Shown in pieces: positions 1 through 7,831 of a stretch of 64,000 nt of DNA (within the stretch, counting starts at the first letter, position 1; each line of letters begins with the position of its first letter). Under the pieces are notes generated by a model. It was not told where the DNA came from, did no database searches, and saw only the letters and a program-made list of their open reading frames with translations. The position numbers and the translations under genes were made by a program. The stretch is from JANNBN01 sp963763885 (lineage in GTDB: Bacteria > Actinomycetota > Acidimicrobiia > Acidimicrobiales > JANYDT01): the NCBI GenBank assembly GCA_963763885.1, contig CAVXQD010000007.1:1736001-1800000 (forward strand), given 5' to 3'.

Positions 1-95
1 TCGGGCTCAACATGATGCGCCCCTGGCGCGACGCCATTTCTGACTACCTGTGGCTCAACTTTGCCGACATGCAACAGGTCCGCCGGTCTGCCTGA
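1..95 (+). CDS. C-terminal end of a truncated gene, unknown product
   Basis: An open frame enters from the left edge (codons in phase with position 3) and stops at TGA 93-95. The visible 30-residue tail is rich in Trp, Met and Arg and ends in RRSA. The base composition and the lack of stops look coding, but the piece is too short to assign. It precedes glycosyltransferase genes in the same direction, so a glycan-related protein is likely by context only. Confidence 0.5.
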   Translation, partial: GLNMMRPWRDAISDYLWLNFADMQQVRRSA

Positions 96-155
96 GCGGC
101 CTGCCCTATAGCTCCCTCACACATCTCCACAAACTCGAAAACCAGGAGCCTCAAC

Positions 156-1241
156 GTGAACATGTCAACCACAACCAGCACCCCCTTGGATTCACCGGCA
201 GCGCGGATCGATCTCCGCAAAGTTGCCGTGGTGATCCCCATGCCCAACGACCCGGATTGGGGTCTTTTCGACGATCTTTCGCAGGACATCACTGTCATCG
301 TTCCCGATGACAGTGATGGAAACCTGACAATGCCGGACCGAGACAACGTCATCTTCTACGACTACGACGCGCAACGCGAAGTGATGGGCACAAACTGGGA
401 CGCCATCCCGCACAAGAGCGCAGCGTGTCGGAATTTTGGTCACGTCCTTGCGTATCGCGAGGGGTATGACGTGATCATCGCGTTGGACTACGACTGCCGC
501 GTGCGGTCTGGTTGGCTGCAGACGCATCTCGAATCGCTGACAACAGTCACCAACGCTCCGGCCTTGCGCGGCGAGTGGATCAACTCGATCACTGCCAAGG
601 GTTTTTACGCCCGCGGTTACCCGTACGAGTACCGGACACCGGACCGCTCCCGGGTTGAAGAGACGGTCGCCTCTGGCCCGGTCAAGATCAACATGGGGGT
701 ATGGGACAACGTGCTCGACCTGAACGGTGTGGACAAACTGCCGAGCGAGCCGCCCTACGACCCAGGTCTCTATGGCGAAGAGAACCGCATCGCGCTTGGC
801 AACATTCCGGTATGCGGGATGAACACAGCATTCACCGCCGACCTGGTCCCGGCCTACTTCTTCCTTCCGGACCTCTGGGTGGACGGATGGCAACTCAGCA
901 GACACGACGACATTTGGGGTGGCTACGTCGTGAAGAAACTCATGGACATCCGCGGCGACTTGTTCTCCTTCGGCCGCCCGATTGTGGAGCATACGAAACA
1001 GACACGCTTGGAGCGCGTGGTGATGCTCGAACAATGGATGCACCTCATGGCGGAAGGCTTCTTCCAATGCGTGGACGACGCTGTTTCCCGGGTGCAGAAG
1101 GGCGACTATGCGTCGATGTTCGCATCGTTCACCGACGAGTTCCTGGTGGAAGCAAGCCGCAGCCCTCGCCCGTTCCACTACCGAACCGTGTATCGCGAGT
1201 TGGGCGAATCCATGCAGCGTTGGGCTCGGTGCTTCTCGTGA
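156..1241 (+). CDS. GT75-like glycosyltransferase / reversibly glycosylated polypeptide family
   Basis: Resembles the RGP/GT75 family, best known from plant UDP-arabinopyranose mutases that interconvert pyranose and furanose forms of UDP-arabinose. Seen here: a short beta-strand start near residue 23, a DYDC metal/nucleotide-binding DxD at residues 111-114, a later ARGYPYEYR stretch, CGMNTAF, and a RHDDIWGGYVVK segment like the RYDDMWAG region of RGPs. Length 361 aa is close to the family (about 350-360). The start is GTG at 156 behind AGGAGC at 144-149; ATG at 162 is the alternative. It lies 19 bp before a GT4 gene. Family membership is my reading from motifs; the exact substrate is unknown. 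Confidence 0.65.
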   Translation: MNMSTTTSTPLDSPAARIDLRKVAVVIPMPNDPDWGLFDDLSQDITVIVPDDSDGNLTMPDRDNVIFYDYDAQREVMGTNWDAIPHKSAACRNFGHVLAYREGYDVIIALDYDCRVRSGWLQTHLESLTTVTNAPALRGEWINSITAKGFYARGYPYEYRTPDRSRVEETVASGPVKINMGVWDNVLDLNGVDKLPSEPPYDPGLYGEENRIALGNIPVCGMNTAFTADLVPAYFFLPDLWVDGWQLSRHDDIWGGYVVKKLMDIRGDLFSFGRPIVEHTKQTRLERVVMLEQWMHLMAEGFFQCVDDAVSRVQKGDYASMFASFTDEFLVEASRSPRPFHYRTVYRELGESMQRWARCFS

Positions 1242-1260
1242 GACTCATGAGTAGACCCAC

Positions 1261-2424
1261 ATGAAAGTGCTCATCGATTGCGCAGCCCTCGGCTCTGGAA
1301 TCGGTGGCGACGAGACATGGCTGACGGGGTTGATCGAAGGTCTTGCTGACGTTGCAGACACGCAGAACTCTGATCAATTCCCTCTCCTCGTCGACTCCGA
1401 ATCACGGGTCCCTGTGGTTGCCAGAGGTCAGACGAAATTTCCGACGCTCGCCGTCCAACGCACGCGCGGCTTTCGGCACTTCATGTTCGACCTTCGTAAG
1501 TCCGCCAAAGACCCAGACCCGGCCGACCTGCTGATGACCATCACTCACGCTCCGGTTCGTTGTGTTGTTCCTTCGGCTCTGGTCATTGGCGATCTCTCTT
1601 TCCGTCACCTCCCTCACCTGTACCCGAGTCCAGTCAGACAGCGGCTCAATTGGTTGGTTCCTCGCCAAGCGCGCAACGCGCGGGTGGTGCTCACCCCCAG
1701 CGAGTTCACGCGACAAGACCTGATCGACTCATACGATCTCGACCCGGACCGAGTACGCGTTGTACCGAATCGGGTGACGCCCCCACAGACAACGGCCCAC
1801 GCTGCATCCGAACAGGACGAGACGAGAGCTTCGGATTGGGCACGTGAGAACGGGATAGACGGACCCTTCGTCCTTTACCTCGGTAACGTCCATCCAAGAA
1901 AGAACCTCGGACGCCTTGTCCGTGCGTTCCTGGCTGCGCGTCGCACCAACGAGATGAGCGACGCTGTGCTTGTCATCGCTGGTGCGCGATGGTGGGAATC
2001 GCAAGAGGGACAAGACGCCATGGTCGACGCACCGCGTGGCTCGATAATCGAAGTTGGAAGGGTGGACAACAACGTCCGGCGGTGGTTGCTCCAACACGCC
2101 GTTGCGTTGGCATACCCGTCGTTGTTTGAAGGATTCGGCCTGCCCCCGCTTGAAGCGATGGCTCACGGAACTGCGGTGCTGGCGTCGAACTGCACATCGC
2201 TTCCCGAGGTACTCGGTGATGCAGCACACTTTGTCGATCCATACGACGTTGAATCGATCACGTCAGGGCTAGTCACGCTCTGGACCAACGACACGCTTCG
2301 CCAGACACTACGAATCGCTGGCACTCGGCGCGCCGCCCAGTTCGACTGCACCCGCGTCGGCCACGCTGCGATCGCAGCCTTTGGTTACGCGGTCCACTCC
2401 GAAGCAGTTGGGACACGATCATGA
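1261..2424 (+). CDS. Glycosyltransferase family 4 (GT-B fold)
   Basis: A retaining nucleotide-sugar glycosyltransferase of the GT4 type, expected in the cytoplasm and acting on a lipid-linked or envelope glycan. The C-terminal half carries the hallmark LYLGNVHPRKNLGRLV near residue 205 and the FEGFGLPPLEAMA nucleotide-sugar binding motif near residue 290, followed by SLPEVLGDAA. The N-terminal half is a diverged Rossmann-like acceptor domain. Length 387 aa is normal. It ends in an ATGA overlap with the downstream acetyltransferase, so the two are probably translationally coupled. The acceptor sugar cannot be read from the sequence. Confidence 0.85.
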   Translation: MKVLIDCAALGSGIGGDETWLTGLIEGLADVADTQNSDQFPLLVDSESRVPVVARGQTKFPTLAVQRTRGFRHFMFDLRKSAKDPDPADLLMTITHAPVRCVVPSALVIGDLSFRHLPHLYPSPVRQRLNWLVPRQARNARVVLTPSEFTRQDLIDSYDLDPDRVRVVPNRVTPPQTTAHAASEQDETRASDWARENGIDGPFVLYLGNVHPRKNLGRLVRAFLAARRTNEMSDAVLVIAGARWWESQEGQDAMVDAPRGSIIEVGRVDNNVRRWLLQHAVALAYPSLFEGFGLPPLEAMAHGTAVLASNCTSLPEVLGDAAHFVDPYDVESITSGLVTLWTNDTLRQTLRIAGTRRAAQFDCTRVGHAAIAAFGYAVHSEAVGTRS

Positions 2425-3083
2425 ACTCCGGCACCGAACCCCAACCCGTCACGGGTAAGACCGAAATCCCAGCCGCTGATTCTCGCCAGGTTGCCGAAGC
2501 TGGAGAAGCGACTATGAGTCTGCGCGAAACGCTCAGAAGGGACTTCGAGGCATGCATGGCGATGGATCATCTCCGTCCTCGCGGTTTACGTCGAACGTTC
2601 GATGTCCTCACCCAATCCGGCTTCCTTACGGTGGCGCTCTTCCGCGTCGCACACGCTGCGCACCTGCGCGGTTGGTTCCCGGTGTCACGTCTTCTGTTGC
2701 TGCTGATGGTTGCGTTGTTCAGCGCAGAGATCTACCCACAAGCGCGTATCGGACCGGGCTTCTTTATTGCTCATCCGATGGGGGTCGCCATCGGCGCCGG
2801 AACCGTGATCGGATCCGATGTCCAGGTGTTCAAGGGCGTCTCCATCGGCACGGCTGGAATGCGGGACCCGGACCGTGACGGGTTTCCGGTGATTGAAACC
2901 GGGTGCAAGATTTTCGATGGAGCCAAAGTGTTCGGCCCTGTGACAATCGGTGCACATTCGCGAGTCGGTGCAAACGTGCTGTTGTTCAATTCCGTCCCGG
3001 CACGATCGACCGTCTCAGCTCCGCAAGGCCTGGTGCGAAACGCACACACCGAAACAAGTACTGAAGAGGGTATCAAGAGGTGA
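2421..3083 (+). CDS. CysE-like serine O-acetyltransferase / hexapeptide acetyltransferase
   Basis: A left-handed beta-helix acyltransferase: repeated hexapeptides such as IGPGFFIAHPMGVAIGAGTVIG and VTIGAHSRVGANV fill residues about 110-210, with the His of the FIAHPMG segment matching the catalytic His of serine acetyltransferases. A hydrophobic stretch near residues 85-100 (SRLLLLLMVALF) is longer than in soluble CysE. In a glycan cluster such proteins often acetylate sugars or sit beside glycosyltransferases, so a role outside cysteine synthesis is plausible. Start ATG 2421 overlaps the GT4 stop by 4 bp; an internal ATG at 2514 (MSLRETLRRDFEAC) also fits the family start. Confidence 0.75.
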   Translation: MNSGTEPQPVTGKTEIPAADSRQVAEAGEATMSLRETLRRDFEACMAMDHLRPRGLRRTFDVLTQSGFLTVALFRVAHAAHLRGWFPVSRLLLLLMVALFSAEIYPQARIGPGFFIAHPMGVAIGAGTVIGSDVQVFKGVSIGTAGMRDPDRDGFPVIETGCKIFDGAKVFGPVTIGAHSRVGANVLLFNSVPARSTVSAPQGLVRNAHTETSTEEGIKR

Positions 3084-3090
3084 ACACCAC

Positions 3091-4116
3091 ATGGGCGCCG
3101 TGAAGAAACTCCTTGCAGGAACCGTTCTCGCCGCAGCGGTGGGAGTTGGCATCATCGCATTCGTCTCGGCAAGGATAAATCGTGTTCCATCGGTGCCATC
3201 CGGCTTCGTCGCACCAACATCGTTAACCGTTTCTGTCGCTCGGCTAGCCCCAGCCGACATACTTTTCGACTCGAACCGCACGGGAAACTTCGAGATCTGG
3301 GCGATGGCCGGCGACGGTGGCAAAGAACGAAAACTGACGTCGGACCCTTCCACCGATTCATGGTGGCCGAGGCCGTCGCCTGACCGGTCCCGCATCCTGT
3401 TCAACCGGGTTCCTGCCGGGGTGCATGACACCGACACCTCCAAGGTGTCGTTGTGGGTGATGGACGCCAGCGGGGCCAACCAACAGCTACTTCGTCCACC
3501 GGGCCTTGACGGCTGGGGACAGCAGGGCCACGCGGAATGGTCACCGGACGGAACGCAACTCGTGATGTTCGGTGGGAGCGCGTTGAACCCGCAGATCTAC
3601 GTCACCGACCCAGCCGGACAATCACCACGCTCGCTTACGGATAGAGGTGGCACAAACATCGATCCGTCGTTCTCTCCTGATGGCCAAACCGTCACCTTTG
3701 TCGGATGTCCACGATCGTTCTGTCAGGCGAGCGACTACGAGATCTACACCGTTGCAGCAGGAGGCGGTCCGGTCACCCGGATCACCGACGACAACATGCG
3801 CGATCATGATCCGTACTATTCACCAGATGGCACACAGCTGGCGTGGCTCACTGAGGTAACGAAACCATCCAAGAGCGATCCCACGGGCGTATGGGACGTA
3901 CGCGTTGGCGCTGCAGACGGGACTGGCGTAAGGCGGTTAACTAACGACACCAACATCACAAGCCGCCCGATATGGGCGCGCGATGGAAGGTCTGTGCTGG
4001 TCCACCGACTCGAAAAGGGAACGGACACGGCGTTCCAGCTCTTTCGAATCCAACTAGCCACAGGCGTAGTTACTCGACTGACCTCTGGCCCTTCAGTCAA
4101 CGAATACCCGGGCTGA
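3091..4116 (+). CDS. Membrane-anchored or secreted PD40/TolB-type beta-propeller
   Basis: The N-terminus (MGAVKKLLAGTVLAAAVGV) is a signal anchor, followed by TolB-like WD40/PD40 repeats: ILFDSNRTGNFEIWAM, PSPDRSRILF, WSPDGTQLV, FSPDGQTVTF, YSPDGTQLAW and RDGRSVLVHR. About five to six blades are visible, so this is a propeller without an enzymatic domain. The start at ATG 3091 was chosen because AAGAGG lies at 3075-3080 and the signal segment begins there; an upstream in-frame start at 2950 would overlap the previous gene by 134 bp. Its function is probably extracytoplasmic binding. It is the last gene of the left-hand glycan cluster. Confidence 0.75.
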   Translation: MGAVKKLLAGTVLAAAVGVGIIAFVSARINRVPSVPSGFVAPTSLTVSVARLAPADILFDSNRTGNFEIWAMAGDGGKERKLTSDPSTDSWWPRPSPDRSRILFNRVPAGVHDTDTSKVSLWVMDASGANQQLLRPPGLDGWGQQGHAEWSPDGTQLVMFGGSALNPQIYVTDPAGQSPRSLTDRGGTNIDPSFSPDGQTVTFVGCPRSFCQASDYEIYTVAAGGGPVTRITDDNMRDHDPYYSPDGTQLAWLTEVTKPSKSDPTGVWDVRVGAADGTGVRRLTNDTNITSRPIWARDGRSVLVHRLEKGTDTAFQLFRIQLATGVVTRLTSGPSVNEYPG

Positions 4117-4142
4117 TGCGGCCAGATAGCTGCAACTCCAAG

Positions 4143-5273
4143 TCATCGACCCGCAGCCGCACGCGTCAACCTGTCAACAACGGCAGCCCCAAGAGCATCG
4201 GCATCGTAGGGCAGTTCCACAAGCATCAAGTCAAGCCCCAACTCGTCGGCTTCACGTAAGCGCGCGTACAAGATCGGAGCCAACGCGGCGCCCGAGTAGG
4301 GAACTGGTGTGTCCATCCGTATTGCACCGGCGGGCGCCTGCCCAGGCCCGAGGTACCCAACCCGGCTCCAGTTACCAGGGGGAACCTGTCGGCCCGGTTC
4401 CACTAACGCCACTGCGGCGCGAGGCGCGTAGTGGCTGGCCATCATTCCGGGCGCCCGACTAGGCCCGGATGGGGTTGCCTGCACGGGGCGTCCAAGAACC
4501 GTCTCGATGTCGGCAGCACTCACCGCTCCAGCACGGAGAACTTGCACCTTGTCGTCTATCAACTCGACGATGGTCGACTCCACGCCGATGACGCACGGGC
4601 CTCCATCGAGAACGGTATCCACCAGGCCATCTGCGCGCACATGATCAGCGGAAGTAGGGCTGACACAACCAAACCGGTTTGCCGATGGCGCAACCAGACC
4701 AGCATGTTCTCCGGTCAACGCGATAAGTGCCAATGCCAGCGGGTGACGCGGCACACGAACCGCAACGGTGTCACGTCCACCGGTTACCTCGTCAAGAACG
4801 TGGGCTTGACGTGGGAGCACGATGGTGAGTGGTCCTGGCCAGAATGCAGCGGCCAGTAGGTACGCCTCCTCTGTGGCAACCGTCCAGGTGGACAAGGAGG
4901 CGGCCGACGCGAGATGCACGATGAGCGGATGATCGACGGGTCTGCCTTTTGCAGCAAACACCGACCGCACTGCAATTGGGTTGGTTGCGTCGGCAGCGAG
5001 CCCGTAAACCGTCTCGGTTGGCATTGCAACCAGCCCGCCTGAACGGATGACATCGGCACAGTGTTCCACCGGTCCCGGATCCGCAGGTTGAAGCAACGGG
5101 CGAGTCATCACAATCGGCGCTGGTGAGTTCGGCGATGCGTGCCCGTAGATACGATCGGGTGCTACGACATATCCCATGCGCGCATACCAACGCACCAGCT
5201 CAGGTTGATAGGCACTGACCGCAAGCAGCGTCTCCGATGCCCCATTCTTCTTGCGCCACTTCATGCGCTGCAC
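4143..5273 (-). CDS. sua5: Threonylcarbamoyl-AMP synthase (Sua5/TsaC), with the tail of a GNAT domain at its N-terminus
   Basis: Makes threonylcarbamoyl-AMP for the t6A37 modification of ANN-decoding tRNAs. The YrdC domain shows GGLVAMPTETVYGLAADA, SVFAAKGRPVDHPLIVH and GLVAPSANRFG, and a C-terminal Sua5 domain follows APGMMASHYAPRA. The first 55 codons (ETLLAVSAYQPELVRWYARM) are not Sua5: they are the end of an acetyltransferase domain whose beginning lies in another frame at 5200-5562. A standalone Sua5 could start at ATG 5106-5108 (MTRPLL), giving 321 aa, a normal length for the long Sua5 form. The essential half is therefore likely still made. Confidence 0.85.
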   Translation of the reverse strand: MQRMKWRKKNGASETLLAVSAYQPELVRWYARMGYVVAPDRIYGHASPNSPAPIVMTRPLLQPADPGPVEHCADVIRSGGLVAMPTETVYGLAADATNPIAVRSVFAAKGRPVDHPLIVHLASAASLSTWTVATEEAYLLAAAFWPGPLTIVLPRQAHVLDEVTGGRDTVAVRVPRHPLALALIALTGEHAGLVAPSANRFGCVSPTSADHVRADGLVDTVLDGGPCVIGVESTIVELIDDKVQVLRAGAVSAADIETVLGRPVQATPSGPSRAPGMMASHYAPRAAVALVEPGRQVPPGNWSRVGYLGPGQAPAGAIRMDTPVPYSGAALAPILYARLREADELGLDLMLVELPYDADALGAAVVDRLTRAAAGR

Positions 5274-5562
5274 GCATCAATGCCGAACCAACACCACTAC
5301 CGAACAACACGGGGGCAGCGGCAACCTTGGTGATCTCGGCCGTGTGGGAGCCAGCTTCGAGCAACACCGTCACCGTGCCGACCAACTCCGTTGCATCGAA
5401 CGCGCCAAGGACGAGGCCACCCTCAGCAATGAGGGAAACCAGGGAGTCAAGAGTGAAGCGATGACCGCTTGACCGGCCATCCACACGGGCTGCCCACGCA
5501 ATGCGAATCAGGTCCACCACCGCTGCGGCTTCGCCGGTTCCCGTGATCGGCCTGATTTCCAT
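5200..5562 (-). pseudogene. GNAT acetyltransferase N-terminal part, frameshifted relative to Sua5
   Basis: A GNAT fold: IRPITGTGEAAAVVDLI at the start, GLVLGAFDATELVGTVTVL as the central beta-strands, and the acetyl-CoA loop LFGSGVGSALMRAAHEVA. The frame then runs into the non-homologous tail GIGDAACGQCLST, while the expected C-terminal GNAT strands continue in the adjacent frame inside the Sua5 reading frame. The switch falls near 5240-5246, at a run of four G on the minus strand (TGGGGCA). One extra base there would explain it. Either the original gene was a GNAT-Sua5 fusion now broken, or the read-through is a sequencing error. Divergent from the thioesterase gene, 42 bp away. Confidence 0.7.
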
Positions 5563-5604
5563 GCTTGTGACGCTACCTGTGCGCTTCGGTAGGGTTCAGC
5601 CGCT

Positions 5605-6090
5605 ATGGCTGACGAATCTGCACCCATCCCTCGCACTCCACCATCCGCATCAGCGCCCCGGAAGAACATGGACCGGTGGCTAGGTGATGGCGGCATGTCC
5701 ATCATTGGTGGCATCGGCGCATCCATCGATGCGTACGGCGTGATCGAGGAGAGCTATCGCGATCACGGCTGGGCTGCCGGACGGTGGGATCCCACCATGC
5801 TGGCGTCCAACCCCCACGGAATCGTGCAGGCCGGCGTGCACGCGGTCATCCACGACGCACTCATGAACTTCGCAATCAACTCTGCCTGCTCCGGGAAGGA
5901 CCGCACCCGGGCCACACTCGAGATGAAGACAGAGACCATGAAGGTCGCTCAGGTTGGTGAGTCCTTCACGCTCAGAGGCGACGTGATTCGTATGGCCAAG
6001 CAAGTTGCCTACGCCGAAGCGCGTGTACTGGATGCCACTGGTGAACTGGTGAGCCGAGCAACCGGGACCTTCCTGTTGCATCGCGAATGA
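5605..6090 (+). CDS. PaaI-type hotdog-fold acyl-CoA thioesterase
   Basis: A single hotdog domain, expected to hydrolyse acyl-CoA esters in the cytoplasm. The region GIVQAGVHAVIHDALMNFAINSA is the helix of the fold, in the place where PaaI enzymes have the GGxxaxllD pattern, followed by TLEMKTETMKVAQVGESFTLRGDVIRMAK and VLDATGELVSRATGTFLL, the typical antiparallel strands. Length 161 aa fits. The first 35 residues are a low-complexity Pro/Ser stretch. It is followed 27 bp later by an SDR dehydrogenase; the pair may act on the same CoA or ACP substrates. The substrate is unknown. Confidence 0.75.
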   Translation: MADESAPIPRTPPSASAPRKNMDRWLGDGGMSIIGGIGASIDAYGVIEESYRDHGWAAGRWDPTMLASNPHGIVQAGVHAVIHDALMNFAINSACSGKDRTRATLEMKTETMKVAQVGESFTLRGDVIRMAKQVAYAEARVLDATGELVSRATGTFLLHRE

Positions 6091-6117
6091 TCCGCGACTT
6101 ATCAATACGCTGAATCG

Positions 6118-6903
6118 ATGACATCGTCACCCTCCCCTGACTTCGCGGCAATCGGCAAACACTTCTCGCTGGAGGGCAAGGTAGCCCTGGTCACCGGTGG
6201 GAGCCGTGGGATGGGCCGAGAGATGGTCTTAGCGTTCGCCCAAGCGGGGGCAGACGTGATCATTGCCAGTCGGCGGGTGGAGTCCTGCGAGCAACTAGCA
6301 ACAGAGGTGACGGAGACAACCGGGAGAGCGGCCTTGGCGGTTGCCTGTCACGTTGCAGATTGGGACCAAATCGACAACCTCGTCGCCGTGTCCTACGAGC
6401 GGTTCGGCAAGGTCGACGTTCTGGTCAACAACGCCGGAATGTCACCGCTGTACGACAAGCTTTCAGACGTCACCCGGGACCTCTACAACAAGGTCCTCGA
6501 CGTCAACCTCGCCGGACCGTTCCGCCTCACCGCGCTGGTTGGCGAGCGGATGCAGGAAGGGAGCGGAGGTTCCATCATCAACATCAGCAGCGGTGGTGCT
6601 GTGCGTCCGGCCAAGCACATCATCCCGTACGCGGCCGCCAAGGCCGGGTTGAACGCCATGACCATCGGGTTCGCCCATTCGTTCGGCCCAACCGTGCGGG
6701 TGAACTGCATCCAATCCGGTCCGGTCCTCACCGACATCGCCAAAGCATGGCCTGACGAGATGATCGAAAAGGGGCCGGAGCGTTTTGCGCTCGGTCGGTT
6801 TGGACTTCCGCAAGAGGTGGTTGGCGCAGCGCTCTACTTTGCGTCCGACGCGTCCAGCTTCACCACCGGTTCCATCCTCGCCATGGACGGCGGAATGCCT
6901 TAG
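6118..6903 (+). CDS. Short-chain dehydrogenase/reductase (SDR)
   Basis: A classical SDR: the cofactor motif VTGGSRGMGREM near residues 26-37, NNAGMSP near 104-110, the catalytic Ser in INISSGG, and YAAAKAG (Tyr/Lys) near residues 171-177. SRRVESCEQ after beta-2 contains arginines that suggest NADP(H) preference. It ends with the usual SSFTTGSILAMDGGMP. Length 261 aa is standard for 3-oxoacyl-ACP-reductase-like SDRs. Substrate is not deducible; the upstream thioesterase suggests acyl or alcohol metabolism. Confidence 0.88.
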   Translation: MTSSPSPDFAAIGKHFSLEGKVALVTGGSRGMGREMVLAFAQAGADVIIASRRVESCEQLATEVTETTGRAALAVACHVADWDQIDNLVAVSYERFGKVDVLVNNAGMSPLYDKLSDVTRDLYNKVLDVNLAGPFRLTALVGERMQEGSGGSIINISSGGAVRPAKHIIPYAAAKAGLNAMTIGFAHSFGPTVRVNCIQSGPVLTDIAKAWPDEMIEKGPERFALGRFGLPQEVVGAALYFASDASSFTTGSILAMDGGMP

Positions 6904-6946
6904 AAACGGGGACTTCTGGAGGGCTTGCGACCTTCAAGAGTGAATC

Positions 6947-6972
6947 CCGACAAATCCGATCGGATTTATCGG
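6947..6972. promoter_or_regulatory. Near-perfect palindrome upstream of the peroxiredoxin gene, candidate operator
   Basis: A perfect 16-bp palindrome AAATCCGATCGGATTT (6952-6967) extends to 26 bp (6947-6972) with a single mismatched pair. It lies about 50 bp upstream of the peroxiredoxin start and 45 bp after the SDR stop, where an operator would sit. No U-tract follows, so it is not a normal terminator. A redox-responsive dimeric regulator is a reasonable guess; no regulator gene is adjacent. Confidence 0.6.
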
Positions 6973-7019
6973 TTATTGTGTCCGGCAACGCACACAACAA
7001 CTCTTCGGAGGAGATTTAC

Positions 7020-7655
7020 ATGTCACTTCGCCTTGGCGACACCGCACCCGATTTCACCGCCCCAACAACGCAGGGCGAGATCAGCTTCCATGATTGGCTC
7101 GGAGACAGTTGGGGCGTGCTTTTCAGCCACCCACGCGACTTCACGCCTGTTTGCACCACCGAGCTTGGCCGCGTCGCACACCTCAAGGGCGAGTTCGACA
7201 AGCGCAATGTCAAGGTCATCGGCCTCTCGGTTGACCCAGTCGACAGCCACCTCAAGTGGGAAGAAGACATCGCAGAGACCCAGGGCGCTGCAGTCAACTT
7301 CCCAATGATCGGCGACCCAGACAAGAAGGTTGCGGATCTGTACGACATGATCCACCCCAATGCGTCTGACACCATGACCGTCCGCAGCGTGTTCGTGATC
7401 GGCCCAGACAAGAAGGTCAAGCTGCAGATCACCTACCCGGCGTCAACTGGCCGTAACTTCGACGAGATCCTGCGCGTCATCGACAGCCTGCAGCTCACCG
7501 CCAAGTACAAGGTCGCCACACCGGTCGACTGGCGTGACGGCGGCGACGTCATCATCGGTGCAGCAGTGAGCGACGCCGAAGCCAAAGAGTTGTTCCCCCA
7601 GGGCTGGACCACCATCAAGCCATACCTGCGGGTTCTCCCTCAGCCAGGCAAGTGA
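7020..7655 (+). CDS. 1-Cys peroxiredoxin (Prx6 type)
   Basis: Reduces hydrogen peroxide and alkyl hydroperoxides. The peroxidatic Cys is in HPRDFTPVCTTELG near residue 46 (the PVCTTE signature of Prx6). The long C-terminal extension with RNFDEILRVIDSLQLT and TPVDWRDGGDVII is diagnostic of the Prx6 subfamily rather than AhpC. Length 211 aa fits. The start is ATG 7020 behind GGAGGAG at 7007-7013. It is followed by a strong terminator and preceded by a palindromic candidate operator, so it is probably a monocistronic, regulated stress gene. Confidence 0.92.
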   Translation: MSLRLGDTAPDFTAPTTQGEISFHDWLGDSWGVLFSHPRDFTPVCTTELGRVAHLKGEFDKRNVKVIGLSVDPVDSHLKWEEDIAETQGAAVNFPMIGDPDKKVADLYDMIHPNASDTMTVRSVFVIGPDKKVKLQITYPASTGRNFDEILRVIDSLQLTAKYKVATPVDWRDGGDVIIGAAVSDAEAKELFPQGWTTIKPYLRVLPQPGK

Positions 7656-7699
7656 TGTAACCGGTCGGACCGGGCCTCGTGCCTTCCGACCACGCAACC

Positions 7700-7750
7700 A
7701 AGGGCGGTTCGTTCTCCGGGGGGAGGCACGAACCGCCCTTCTTTGTTTTC
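7700..7750 (+). terminator. Rho-independent terminator after the peroxiredoxin gene
   Basis: A 12-bp perfect stem, AAGGGCGGTTCG at 7700-7711 pairing with CGAACCGCCCTT at 7729-7740, is followed by CTTTGTTTTC. It stands 45 bp after the peroxiredoxin stop. Confidence 0.85.
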
Positions 7751-7831
7751 GGTGCATGTGGCTCTGTAGATGCCTGTGTGTGAAGCGGGCCCGGGACGAG
7801 ATCTCGCTCGCAGGCCCAATAAGGTGATTCC

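Noticed and set aside
192..1178. 328-codon minus-strand frame opposite the GT75-like gene
   Set aside because: The plus strand has the DYDC and CGMN-type motifs; the minus product has His/Val-rich low-complexity sequence without a domain.
2950..3090. Upstream start for the PD40 beta-propeller gene
   Set aside because: It would put a 47-residue non-signal extension ahead of a good signal anchor and overlap the acetyltransferase gene.
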